NCBI GenBank assembly: GCA_023374045.1
Contig: CM041779.1
Coordinates: 267,168,131 to 267,232,130 of the forward strand
Length of the DNA stretch: 64,000 bases
Reading direction: 5' to 3'
DNA from: Limonium bicolor
Taxonomy: Eukaryota > Streptophyta > Magnoliopsida > Caryophyllales > Plumbaginaceae
Below are positions 43,902 to 54,049 of the stretch, in pieces; the stretch's first letter is position 1, and every line of letters begins with the position of its first letter. The notes beneath the pieces are model-generated. The model searched no databases, was not told the DNA's origin, and saw only the letters and a program-made list of their open reading frames with translations. Both the position numbers and the translations under genes were made by a program.

Positions 43902-44618
43902 CTTTAAAAAAATTAAAATCAAAATTAAATTGATATATATATATGTACATACATGCATATATATATACTTATACACATACATATATATATATACATACAC
44001 ACATATATATGTATAAGTAAGACATTAGTGCTAAAATAATGAAGGTAAGAAAGTTAAGCACACAAGAGAAAAACTAAGAATAACGGGACAACGGGGTAAG
44101 TACGGGAGTAGTGATTATTTGTGTATCGTATGAACATAGTATTAATAATAAGGTTCGAAACATTATCAGTGGATCAAGTATGAACCGAGCAATGTGAGGC
44201 GACCCGGTAAAGCTAAGCCATGGTGTAAGGTATGATTTTCTCATGCCCCGTATGCTAACCGAGTTACGTTGATTTGTGTGTTGTATGCCGGCTAATCAAG
44301 ACTAAAGCATGAAAACGGTTTATTGCCTTTCATTGTATGTCTTGTTGTATGTTGTATGAGCTAACCCTTCTTGATTGATCGTGTGGCTTCACTTAGTGTG
44401 TAGACCGACTCATAGATGAGTCTTGTGTTTAGTGACTCGTAGTAAGCGTCATGTTGTGAACTAACGGGAATGTAGAAACGCACTAAACTAACGAACCAAC
44501 AAACGATAACGCAAGCCAATGAACTCACTAGAATGTGGGAGAGTGCACGGGAGTAGTAACCTCCCGATAACGGAAGGAGAACCGAAATGAACAATCCACA
44601 AACAATAAGTAGTGGAAG

Positions 44619-44628
44619 TATATAAATA
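44619..44628 (+). promoter_or_regulatory. TATA-like box, LARD 3' LTR
   Basis: TATATAAATA after GTGGAAG, identical to the 5' LTR site. If active, this copy would read outward into the Ogre/Tat-like LTR. Confidence 0.45.
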
Positions 44629-45981
44629 AACCCTATTAGAGGAATTAATGTTGGCGCAAGTCATGAACCATGAGAGTAGTAAAGAATGATGAGGGATCTT
44701 CAAACCCCTTAGCAACTAGTCGACCCACTATGAGAGGACCCGACTGATGTAAGTAATGTCCCGAACATGAGAGTATTCGATACGTTGGGGAAACCCTTAA
44801 ATCTGAGAATACTAGACGGAGGTAATTCCCTAAGCTAGTGGAGGTTATCAAAAGAGATACTTCTAGGCTAATCCATGAGATTGTAAGATACTCCAAGAGA
44901 GGAGTGTTGGGAATTTGAGCAGTCCGGAAAAATGGGCATTCGTATATGAGGAGCTGAGTGTATAGCCCTTTGTATTAGTAGGCCCGGTGGCGAGTCTTGT
45001 GTATGACTCTGCCCGGAGGCCAAAAGTAATGAGTATTGAGTATTTCGTATGTATGAGTAAAGTAATGAGTATTGAGTAATGAGTAGTATGAGTATGTAAT
45101 GAGTATCGAGTAATGAGGAGTACGAGTAAGGAGAAGAGTATGGGTACTGAGTATGCGAGAGCAAGTGATGAGTACTGAGTAAGAGTAAGCAATGGTAGCA
45201 GTGTGTACTGAGTAAAGCATGAGTGAAATAATGAGTAAGGTATTGGGCGTAGTGTGAGTAAAACATGGAGTAAGTAAGGTTAAGCTTGGTGTAAGCCTTG
45301 TGAACCCGTGTAAGGAGAAAGAGAGCATCCGACGAAACTGGATGAACGAATAACTAAATGAATGGTTGACTAACAAATTGTCTTCCTTGGTAGGTATTGA
45401 ACCTTGTATAAGTGAGTAAGTATTGTTGATTGCATTGTGTAGTAATAGTATGTATGTATGCATGTAAAATGAACTCCATGTATATCCGACCCAAGTAGTC
45501 GGCGTACTGCGGTTAGCACGCGGTATATGCGAACTTCATATGCAGCAATTTTGCTGAGCCCCTAGGGGCAATGTTTTTATTTTTACAGGTATTCGAAGCT
45601 GACCACCGTTCGAGAGAGTAGGACGGGGATTGCTATATAAGCATGGGTAGTTTAATTATGGGATTTGTATTCGAATTGTAATGTGAATTTTGGAAGTCTA
45701 AACTGTATCGGTAATTTAAGGATTGTAGTAGACTCGGTATAGTATTGTATTAGAGTTGTAATTGAATTATGGTTGTGTATGCAAGGGAAAGTAATGTATT
45801 GTGTAGAGTACTCGGTATGTTCAATTCATCAGAACGATAGTATATAGTAGTGTAACTGGCCTTGTTAGTCACGTGGGTGACTAGCGGCATTGTACACCCG
45901 CCGTTGTGTATGTATTATCCGCTGCGAAGGTAAGTATTTGTACAGTAATGACGGTATTAGCGGTAGGGGTGTTACATTATC

Positions 45982-48900
45982 AGAAAATACTAACCCTGCT
46001 ACCATTTGAGTTGGTGATTCATGAAAGGTTTATCTACTAGCGGTGGAATATAGTGCCCTCTTTGATTTTGGTTTTATTCTTGTCTCAGTAACCCTTCGAA
46101 TTCTGAGATGAATAAGAGAGGTGGTCACTTAGGAAATTGATGAATGATGATAGATGAGATCAAAAGCTGGTGTTTAATTTTAGTTTCTGCCGTACAGTGT
46201 ACACATTCAGAGAGTATTAGGTTATGTTCTTTGCTTTCTGTGTACAGTTTAATGCCAGTTTGATTAGCTGTGAATGGAGATTGATTTAGCAAATAGAGGC
46301 CACACGTTCTTGTATGCTTGGTAATTAATATGTCTCGGGTTCAAGCTTTATGGTTAAATTGACTAATCTCCCAGTTCTAAGATTCTCCCCTTGTAGCCTC
46401 ATAGACGTGCTTAACAGATGTGTTGAATTTACCTGATATCTATCTGTTTATGCATGCGGTGGACTTTGATATTGAACTTCTGTAATACAGATTTTGCATC
46501 CATCGGTTATGTTGTAGTCTCTTGATTTACTTCTTTGTTTCACATATACCCTTCTTCGTTGTACCTATACTGCATTATGTATTGTCATTGTTTAGTCTAT
46601 TTATTAAGCCCTAGTTATTAGACCTTAGGACCAAAGCCTTAGGATAGAGGGTGAGCCCTTGCCAATGGTGAGCCATGGTCCCACCTAGTAAAGGGTGATC
46701 TCTAAACCCAAACCACACTTTATTAATAATATGTAAAAACATTTTCTCAAAATTCATCCTAGTTTGATCTAGCATTCCTTCCAAAATTTTCCAAGGCCCA
46801 AATTAAGCCCCAAATTGTCTCTCTAAAATTCTTATCATTAATCATTTTCATTATAATTTTGATTATCTTTTCAAAACCCTCTCTGATTTCCTCAAATTGG
46901 CCCAACTCCACAAAATTGGCCTATCCCATAAAAACTGGCCCAAGACCAATCTCGGCCCAAGACCAATCTCTGCCCAAGACCAATCTGGCCCAAAACCAAC
47001 CCCGGCCCAAAACCAACCCCGGCCTAAAACCAAACTCGGCCCAAAACCAATCTCGGCCCAAGCCCACGATTGGCCCAAGCCCACGATCGGCCCAAGCCCA
47101 CGATCGGCCCAAGCCCACAATCGGCCCAAGCCCACAATCAGCCCAAGTCAAAAATCAACCCAAGCCCACAATCGGCCGAAGCCCACAATCGACCCAAGCC
47201 CATAATCGGCCCAAGCCAAAAATCAACCCAAGTCCACAATGGTCAAACCTTGACCCAAACTCAAACCTTGACCTGAACTCCAAATCTTGACCAAAAACGT
47301 AGACCTTGATCAAAAACGTTGACCTTGACCTAGCTTTGACCCGGTCTAGTTCTGACCAACCAAACTTTGACCAACCAAACTTTGACCAACCAAATTGTAA
47401 TTAACCAGCCTAAGCCTTGACTGGCCTGACCTTGACCTTGACCTTACTTTGACCAATCCAATTTTGACTTGGTCCAACCTTGACCTAGCCTATTCCCCAA
47501 ATCCCAAAACCTTCATCTTTTTCTTGAAATCCAAACTTTCTTTTCATCCAACTTCTCAAAAGAAACCATTTTGTGGAATTCTAAAGGAAAAACTCTTCTC
47601 ACATCACCAAAAACTCTTCTCAAAACGTAGAAAGTTCTTCTCACATATACAGAACGTTTTCTCCTGAAAACGTTTCCCAAAATCAGTGTTTCTTTTTTGA
47701 GAATTCCGAACAACTTCAAAAGTTTTCAAACTTAGTTTCCAACTCAAATAAACCATTTTTGGGGAACAAGAAATGTCTGACCCTTTCAAAATATTTCCTT
47801 CCTGGTTAGAACATCACTTGTCTCCCCTTCCAAAATAAAAATCCAAGGCAGGGCACTAGGGTCGTAATCTCCCTTGTTGCAGTGTGGATCTCTTTAGGCG
47901 GGGCATTAGGGTGACAAAACTCCCCTAATTGCAGCCTAGATTTTTACAAGGCAGGGTGCTAGGGAAGTAACGACCTTCCTAGCTGCAGTCGGGATTTTAG
48001 AATCGTCTAACTCCCTTCCACTTGATTTCAATGTTTGCGGTTTTTAATGTTTTAAACCCGGGAGTTAGAGACGTTATTAAGGTTTGACCGAGAACATCTC
48101 ATTCATGGTGTTTCTCTCTAAATCTTATTTTTCGACATAAATTCATTGCCCCATCTTTCGAGCCTCAGAACTTACCATTAATTAAGTGTCATGTTTGAGG
48201 GGGTACATAGGGTAATCCCTCGGGATTATCCACCCTTTTACAACAAAATTATTTTCCTCAACCGCTTTCGAACCTCAAATTTAAAAACCCCGGGGATCTC
48301 TATTCAAGCTCCAATTGCCTCACACATACTCAAATCATCTTTAAAACTCCAAAACACTTCATACTCAAATCATCATTCAAGCTCCAACTCACCTTAAACT
48401 TGAATTTTCTCCTAAATTCCAATTTCTTCTAAACTTCTAAAGTCTCATAAGCTCGAGCGCCTCACAGACTCGAACATCTCAATCTCCCTGCCTTTTTTAA
48501 GATTCAAACGTCTCACAGACCCGAGCGTCTTACAAACCTTGACATCCTATACCTCCCACTATATGAACATCCCAAATGTCTCATAGACCCGAGCGTCTCA
48601 CAGACTAACCGCTCAAACACCTCTTAAACACCTCAAAACCCCAAAATCTCCAAAACCCCAAAAATCCTGAACTACGTAAGGTCTGATCTCAACAGGGAGT
48701 TGAGTACGTAGGCAGCCCATCTAGGGTGCGACCCCATTCCAAACAAAAACCCCCCCTTTCCCCTTCTAAGGTGGCTCTCATATCTCTCAAAACGCTTAAA
48801 CCTGCTTCGAATCCCACAAACTTCAAACCATCAGATTTCAAGTCTTGTATATTCACTCAATCTAAGACTCTCCTCAAATCTTCATTCCGTACTCATCCGA

Positions 48901-49240
48901 ATTCACCAATCCTTTCATTTGGCGCCAGCTTGGCAGAAAATCTCACCTCATCCACTCGTTTTCTCTCCTCCAGTCCTAATCATATTCTTGGCTTTTAAAT
49001 GAATCTCTCTAAAAAGGTTTTGAAAGAAGGCAATCCCAACAATTGGAGACCGAGGTTTCCTCAGGCACCAATCCGAAGTCGTGGTCGTTGCCACTTCTAA
49101 GGGGTGTAACCCAGTGCGAACCCACACAGAATCTCTAGTATGACCAGATAAGTCCCATCCATAGGCAACAAATCATCAGAGTCTATTAACAGTTCTTAGA
49201 ACCCTTCTCCTCCCTTCCTAGTTCCTTAGGTCAAACTAGG
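45982..49240 (+). mobile_element. Ogre/Tat-like LTR, right part
   Basis: Resumes after the LARD's right TSD. It contains a GGCCCAAGCCCA minisatellite, TTGACCAACCAAACT repeats, and at about 48679-48720 GGTCTGATCTCAAC...GTACGTAGGCAGCC, the Ogre/Tat-type signature also seen at 2279. Its end is placed just before a primer-site-like TGGTGACTCTAG at 49241, which is approximate. No gene is recognised. Confidence 0.5.
46930..47240. repeat. 17-bp GGCCCAAGCCCACGATC minisatellite
   Basis: About 16-18 units. Early ones are of the form CGGCCCAAGACCAATCT and later ones CGGCCCAAGCCCACGAT. A plus-strand frame of Pro/Lys/Gln repeats and minus-strand Trp/Gly repeats are by-products. Confidence 0.9.
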
Positions 49241-49254
49241 TGGTGACTCTAGTC
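49241..49254 (+). other. Possible decayed primer binding site
   Basis: TGGTGACTCTAGTC resembles TGGCGACTCTGCTG of the gag-only element (10 of 14 or better by eye). Its location after the GTAGGCAGCC motif is right for an Ogre/Tat primer site, but the LTR end is unclear. Confidence 0.35.
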
Positions 49255-49494
49255 AACTTCCACCCTTAGGGCATAAGTTCGCGTGGAGCCCATTGAGAGC
49301 GGGTGTAGTGCACACTTGTACTCCCCTTATGCTTTCTGGAAAAGATGGACGATTTAGTAGGTATTGGAGGGATGCCAGATTAACGGGTTTTCACCCTCCA
49401 CAGAATGGCATTTTCTAGGATCTAGGCTTCTCAGTCAGACCATATTAGATAGCCCCCCCCCCCCCCCTCATACCGAAAAATCACCCTCAACAGG
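49255..49494. other. Unassigned 240-bp junction segment
   Basis: Lies between the primer-like site and the point where LARD homology starts. It includes a 15-C run at 49453-49467 close to the junction. Nothing else is recognised. Confidence 0.5.
49453..49467. repeat. Poly-C run next to LARD truncation
   Basis: Fifteen consecutive C about 30 bases before second-copy LARD homology begins. Comparable C runs occur in the LARD LTRs at 7680 and 42309. Confidence 0.9.
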
Positions 49495-50665
49495 CACCAG
49501 TAAGATTGTTTAATAACTAACGAGCAAAGATACCCTCGCTATTGTGAGACCGTGAGAGCGGTGAACATATTCCAAAGAAGAGGATACCATCAGTGGATAT
49601 CTAAAAATACATCCCTTCCAGAACTACTAATGTAGTGAAGCTTGAGCATACAATTGTTGCCAAGCAATGTGGGAATAAGCTGTTATAGCAATCGTTGGAA
49701 ACCGAAAGAATAATCGGGTTAGAAGAAACACTAGATGTGTATAACGTGAAGCGTGAAGTAAATAATGCTCAAGGAGATCAGAGGCATAAAAGAATAGCAT
49801 ATTCAGTAATCAGCCAAGTAAATGGTGAACCATTGTATAAATGGTGAAGTACATGAGCAGAAGCTAATGTAATAGTGTATGCCATGGAAACCATAGTCGT
49901 GGAAATACGAACATGGTGCGCGGCAAGCAACCAACGGATGTAAACAATCACACAATGATATGGAGAATGGGCAACAAGCTGGAATCTGTACCAAGGGATA
50001 AAAGACCTCATAGAGGAGGCAATGCTCATTCCAATTGTAGTCGCATAAGGAACTGGAAGCAAATCCTTGATGAGTCAAATTGATAAGCGAGTACCTAATT
50101 GATGATTAATCAACCGCACTGGATACGGAAGCGTTGTAAACATCACAACGAATATGGCACAAGCCAGTTAAGCTAGAGCTTTGAAACAAACCATGCGGCC
50201 TAAGGCCAAAGAAGCACGAAGGGTGTGGAACACACCAACAATGAAATACCCCTAAATAATTAAACGTTATTTAAATATATAATTAACTACATTAAGGTAT
50301 AAACGATCAAGCATGTAAAACCTTATGATGTAAGACTTAAACCAAGGAGAACGTATTATGTTATTATGAGCATGTAATAACTTGCGAACAAACGAGCAGT
50401 TTAATATTAATACGGTCACGCACTTATGTACATACGAATATATATGTACATATACACAACGTTACAAGATTATAACGTTGTATATATAACTAAAACACAA
50501 CAAATAAAATAGTCGTACCCGTATATAGGTATAATTAATAACGTGACATAACAAAATAGTCGTATATATATGTATATACAACTAATAACGCGACGTGTTA
50601 ATACAGTCGCATATATACAAGAAATAAGCATAAATAAGGCTGAAACAAAAAAAAAGAGCAAACAT

Positions 50666-50735
50666 GCTCTAGCCGGGATTCGAACCCGGGACCTTTTGTA
50701 CCTTTCCCGAAGCCTTAACCGGTTGAGTTGTGCTC
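50666..50735 (-). pseudogene. tRNA-derived sequence in the LTR
   Basis: On the minus strand, GGTTCGAATCC is a perfect internal Pol III B box inside a 5-bp CCGGG/CCCGG stem with a 7-base loop, like a T arm. Upstream is an A-box-like stretch, CAACTCAACCGGTTAAGGC. The acceptor and D stems do not pair properly, so it is not a working tRNA. It may be a pseudo-tRNA, a SINE head or a fixed part of this LTR family. Confidence 0.45.
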
Positions 50736-51929
50736 GAATTCGGTAATAGATACCAACGAATTATAACTAGTAGTCTCGCCACTAAAGTTATAGAAAAGAA
50801 AAGAGTGGAGAAAGACACGCCTCAACACCCAACATTCTCCTCTGAATTCGGTACCACAAGACCAGACCCTATTCCAAACTTCACGCGACAAAGCTTATAT
50901 TTTTTTTCAATCGCCCATAACATTCCCCTTGTAACTTGCAACCACCTGCACCGTCTTGATCTCAGTAAGCGTCATGGAACCGATAAAATCCACCCAGTCT
51001 TCCTTCTTGAGTTAGTGTCTCTGTCTAACGATACCAGTTACCTTCTGTTCCATGCGAGAACTCATCCCCAGTGTGCGAGACCTGAAGCAGACCAACCTAG
51101 CCGCTGCTTCACGTAAGGTAGATCAACTGCCCAGATTCCCCATTTCCCTTCTGTTCTATACTGGTTTCATCCACTGTCGAGCTTACTATCTCTTTAACCT
51201 CTGCATAGACCTGTCTGGGAATCTAGCCCTGGAGAGTGCATCAACTCCACGAGCAACAAGTCACTACCGCTTCAAAGGAAAACAAAACTTAATAAGGTAA
51301 ACTACAACCGGTTTCCACACCATCTGTTGCATTTGTTTTGTGTGGTCGATCATACTGAGCTTACACATTGACTTCCTCCTTATTACCCATAATAATCTTA
51401 GCTGATCTGGAACTCTTTTCTTTCTGCCTTTCTTCACATAGTAGACCAGAGGATAGGACTCAGTTTGGTGAAGGAGCAAGACCAAGCAAGTCTTCTTTGC
51501 TATACCATTCTCGGTAGAAAAAGAAACAAGGTAAAGACCATACCTGTCTCAGTCTGATCCAACCATGTCCTTTCCTTTGAGCTATCACAGTCTTAATCTC
51601 TGAGTAATCTGTTCCTGTGTAGTCAAACTGACCAAGGTGCTGTAAGTTCCATGCGCGCCAAGAATCAACAAGGGGAAAATAACCAAAAAGCTTAAGTGGT
51701 GAGCTATCTCTAACTGAGTACTTGATCAAAAAAATACACGACTAGCAACTAGAAAGACAGAAACATATGCATCTGATATAATTTCTGTCTCTGTTACAAC
51801 CTCAGTAGCTAACCCATGCTGTTGGGAGGTTGTTTCGAAATTTAGACTTAAAATTTTACACTTGACTAGATGACTAGACAAAATAGGGGAAACGGTCACA
51901 TACTAAAACAAACTGTAACAAACAGCCCC

Positions 51930-53990
51930 AGTTTTTCAGTTTCTGAACTTCCTAGTTCTGTATAAGAGATTGCAGAAGCATTTTGTAAACCATTGTGGGT
52001 CTGTTTCTGATGTTCTGTACAACCGAGTCGTTGTGTGTTAATGAATCCAAACCACTTCTAACACACTTAAGTAAGGATAAGAACGTCTTAAGAAGTTAAA
52101 ACCCAACCTGATGCACAACCATGTAACAGAGAAGAATCATGCATCAGTGTCTGTCAATTTTCAGTTTCTGAAATTATGAGTTTTGTACAAGGGATTACAG
52201 AGGGCTTATAAGGAGTTGTGTTGTGTGTCAATGAACCTAAACCATTTCTAACACACTTAAGTAAGGATAAGAACATCTTGAGGAAACTAAAAACCCAACC
52301 TGATGCACAAACCGTGAAACAAGAAGAAGGAAGATACAAAATGTTGGGTTCTGCTTCTGAAAACGTTGATTTCAGTAGCACTGGCAGTGTTGTCCTAGTT
52401 ATCTATAAACATAGAAACAAATAAATGTCTAGACAGGAATGGGAACCAACTAGTACATAGGACTGAAGTTTGAAAAACAGAAAGAAAACAGATAAGAGAA
52501 CTTACCAGTTGAGAATTCAAATTCTGCGATTCTGACTTTTCTATATAACAACCTTTCAGGAGTTTAAACAAGGTGATGGGGGAATCTGTTTTGAGAAAAG
52601 AAAACCGCACTAAGATACTTAACTAGATAGCTAAACAACTAAGGAACTAGGAATCAGATGAATGTAACTGAGAAGAAAACATGTATCAGTTTCTATCTGT
52701 CTGTTTGTTTATCAGTTTCAGACTTTTAGGATTTCTGGTTGTGTAAGTAGTTTTGGTGGCTCTAACTCAGTGTCTTAGGTTGTTTAGAATTAAAACTACA
52801 CTAAGACTCCTAACTAAGGGCTAAATGGTCTGGGAAATAGAAACTAAGGTATGGAACTGAAAAGGAAGACAGAACAGAACCATAGCATATCTCAGTTTTT
52901 ATCAGTTTTTGGGGATTAGCTCCAGGTTTCAGTGTCTGGCTATTTCTGTGTCTGTAACAAGGTTGTCTTGGGTTGCTTTGGGTTGTTCTTGAGTCTAAAA
53001 TCTTGATAAACCATTAGCTAAGTAGTAAAGAGCTAGGAGGAGTGTAAGTCAGTTTAGGAAATAGACAGAGAAAACAACAAGAGCATATGTTAGTGTATAA
53101 CCTTAGTTGCAGTTTCAGGAATTTTCTGTCTCTGTATAACTATGCAACAGAGAGTATAAGTGAATGGCATTGAGTGGTTCAAGAGCTTAAAACCTTTCTA
53201 ATTCACTTACTAACTAGGTAAGAAGGTTGGAGGAAAATCGAAAGTCAAATTCCTGAACAAAGAAAAAAACAGAAGAAGGTAAATCAGTATGTATCGGTTT
53301 CAGTTCTGGGATGTAACAGTGAGGTTAGCAATGTTGCTGTGGATTCCTTTGAGGATAGAATTACATTAAGACACCTAAATAGGAAGTTAAATGATGTGGG
53401 GGAAAAGAGAACTGAAGAACCAGGTTATCAAGAAACAGAAAAAGAAAAGAAAACAGCAGCTGTAGTGTTTCAGTTTGTTTTAATTTCCTGTGATGACTGT
53501 CCTCTGTATAACTGAATTACAGTTGTGTTAAGAGGGTTGTGTGTGGTTAATTAACAACCCAAATCGTGGCTAATACACTCAGTTAGGTTGAGATACTCAT
53601 GGGGGAGGTTAGGAGACAGTCTAACAGACATAAAAGATGGAAGAAAAAAGAAGAAGTTATACACAGGTCCTTGCCTTCTGTTTTCTAATTTCTGGGTTCA
53701 GACTTTCACTAGGGCCGATCTCTGTGCAATTAAGTGCATGGGCTAGGTGAATGTTTTAGTGGTTCAATTTTGGGTTAAAACATCAATAACACCATGGATA
53801 GTTAGGTAGATACAGTGGGGAAGAATTAAACAGCACTAGGACTAACTAGAAACACAACTAGGAAGGAATATAGAGGTTGCTGTTTAGATACCGATAATGT
53901 ATGAGCTTCTGTATAATTGTGTTACAGAGGGGGTTAAGATGTAATACAGTCTTAAGTTTTATAATCTATGATAAATATGGTGGGATGTTA
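51930..53990. repeat. Diverged roughly 220-bp repeats, about 9 units
   Basis: Each unit has, in order, CAGTTTCTG-like, TCTGTATAAC-like, TTACAGAGG-like, a GTTGTGTG stretch and a TAAGTTAGG/ACTTAAGTAAGG stretch. The two units at about 51960-52130 and 52170-52330 are closest (both contain CTAACACACTTAAGTAAGGA and CCCAACCTGATGCACAA). Others retain only fragments. This expansion explains much of the LTR's extra length. Confidence 0.65.
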
Positions 53991-54030
53991 ATTTTGAGGG
54001 GGAATGGGATTTGAAAGGAATGGAATCAAA

Positions 54031-54049
54031 TATATATATATATATATAT
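54031..54049. repeat. (TA)n microsatellite
   Basis: A TA run of about 19 bases in the AT-rich part of the 5.95-kb solo LTR. Confidence 0.95.

Larger units (their letters stand above)
7004..45976 (+). mobile_element. LARD-like LTR retrotransposon with nested insertions
   Basis: A complete element spanning 39 kb. It has a 5' LTR (7004-16324), an initiator-Met primer site (16330-16341), an internal region, a polypurine tract (41618-41632) and a 3' LTR (41633-45976), flanked by TTATC. Subtracting four level-2 insertions with their TSDs leaves about 4.34 kb per LTR and about 5.3 kb of interior. I find no gag, protease, reverse transcriptase, RNase H or integrase motif in that interior. Long LTRs plus a non-coding interior are the definition of LARDs, described in cereals. 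Mobilisation would need proteins from an autonomous Ty3-type partner. The LTRs differ by a few percent by eye, so the insertion is not very recent. It could also be a badly decayed coding element. Confidence 0.88.
41633..45976 (+). mobile_element. 3' LTR of the LARD (intact)
   Basis: 4344 bp with the same order of blocks as the 5' LTR and no insertion. It provides the empty site for the solo LTR at 8432. Differences include a 14-C versus 13-C run (42309-42322), a shorter AT microsatellite and an extra unit in the GC-rich slot (43779-43901). TTATC follows at 45977-45981. Confidence 0.95.

Noticed and set aside
46859..47290. 143-codon Pro/Lys/Gln-rich frame
   Set aside because: Translation of the 17-bp GGCCCAAGCCCA minisatellite, open in several frames on both strands.
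50666..50735. Functional tRNA gene on the minus strand
   Set aside because: Only the T arm is intact; acceptor and D stems do not pair, so it is listed as tRNA-derived.
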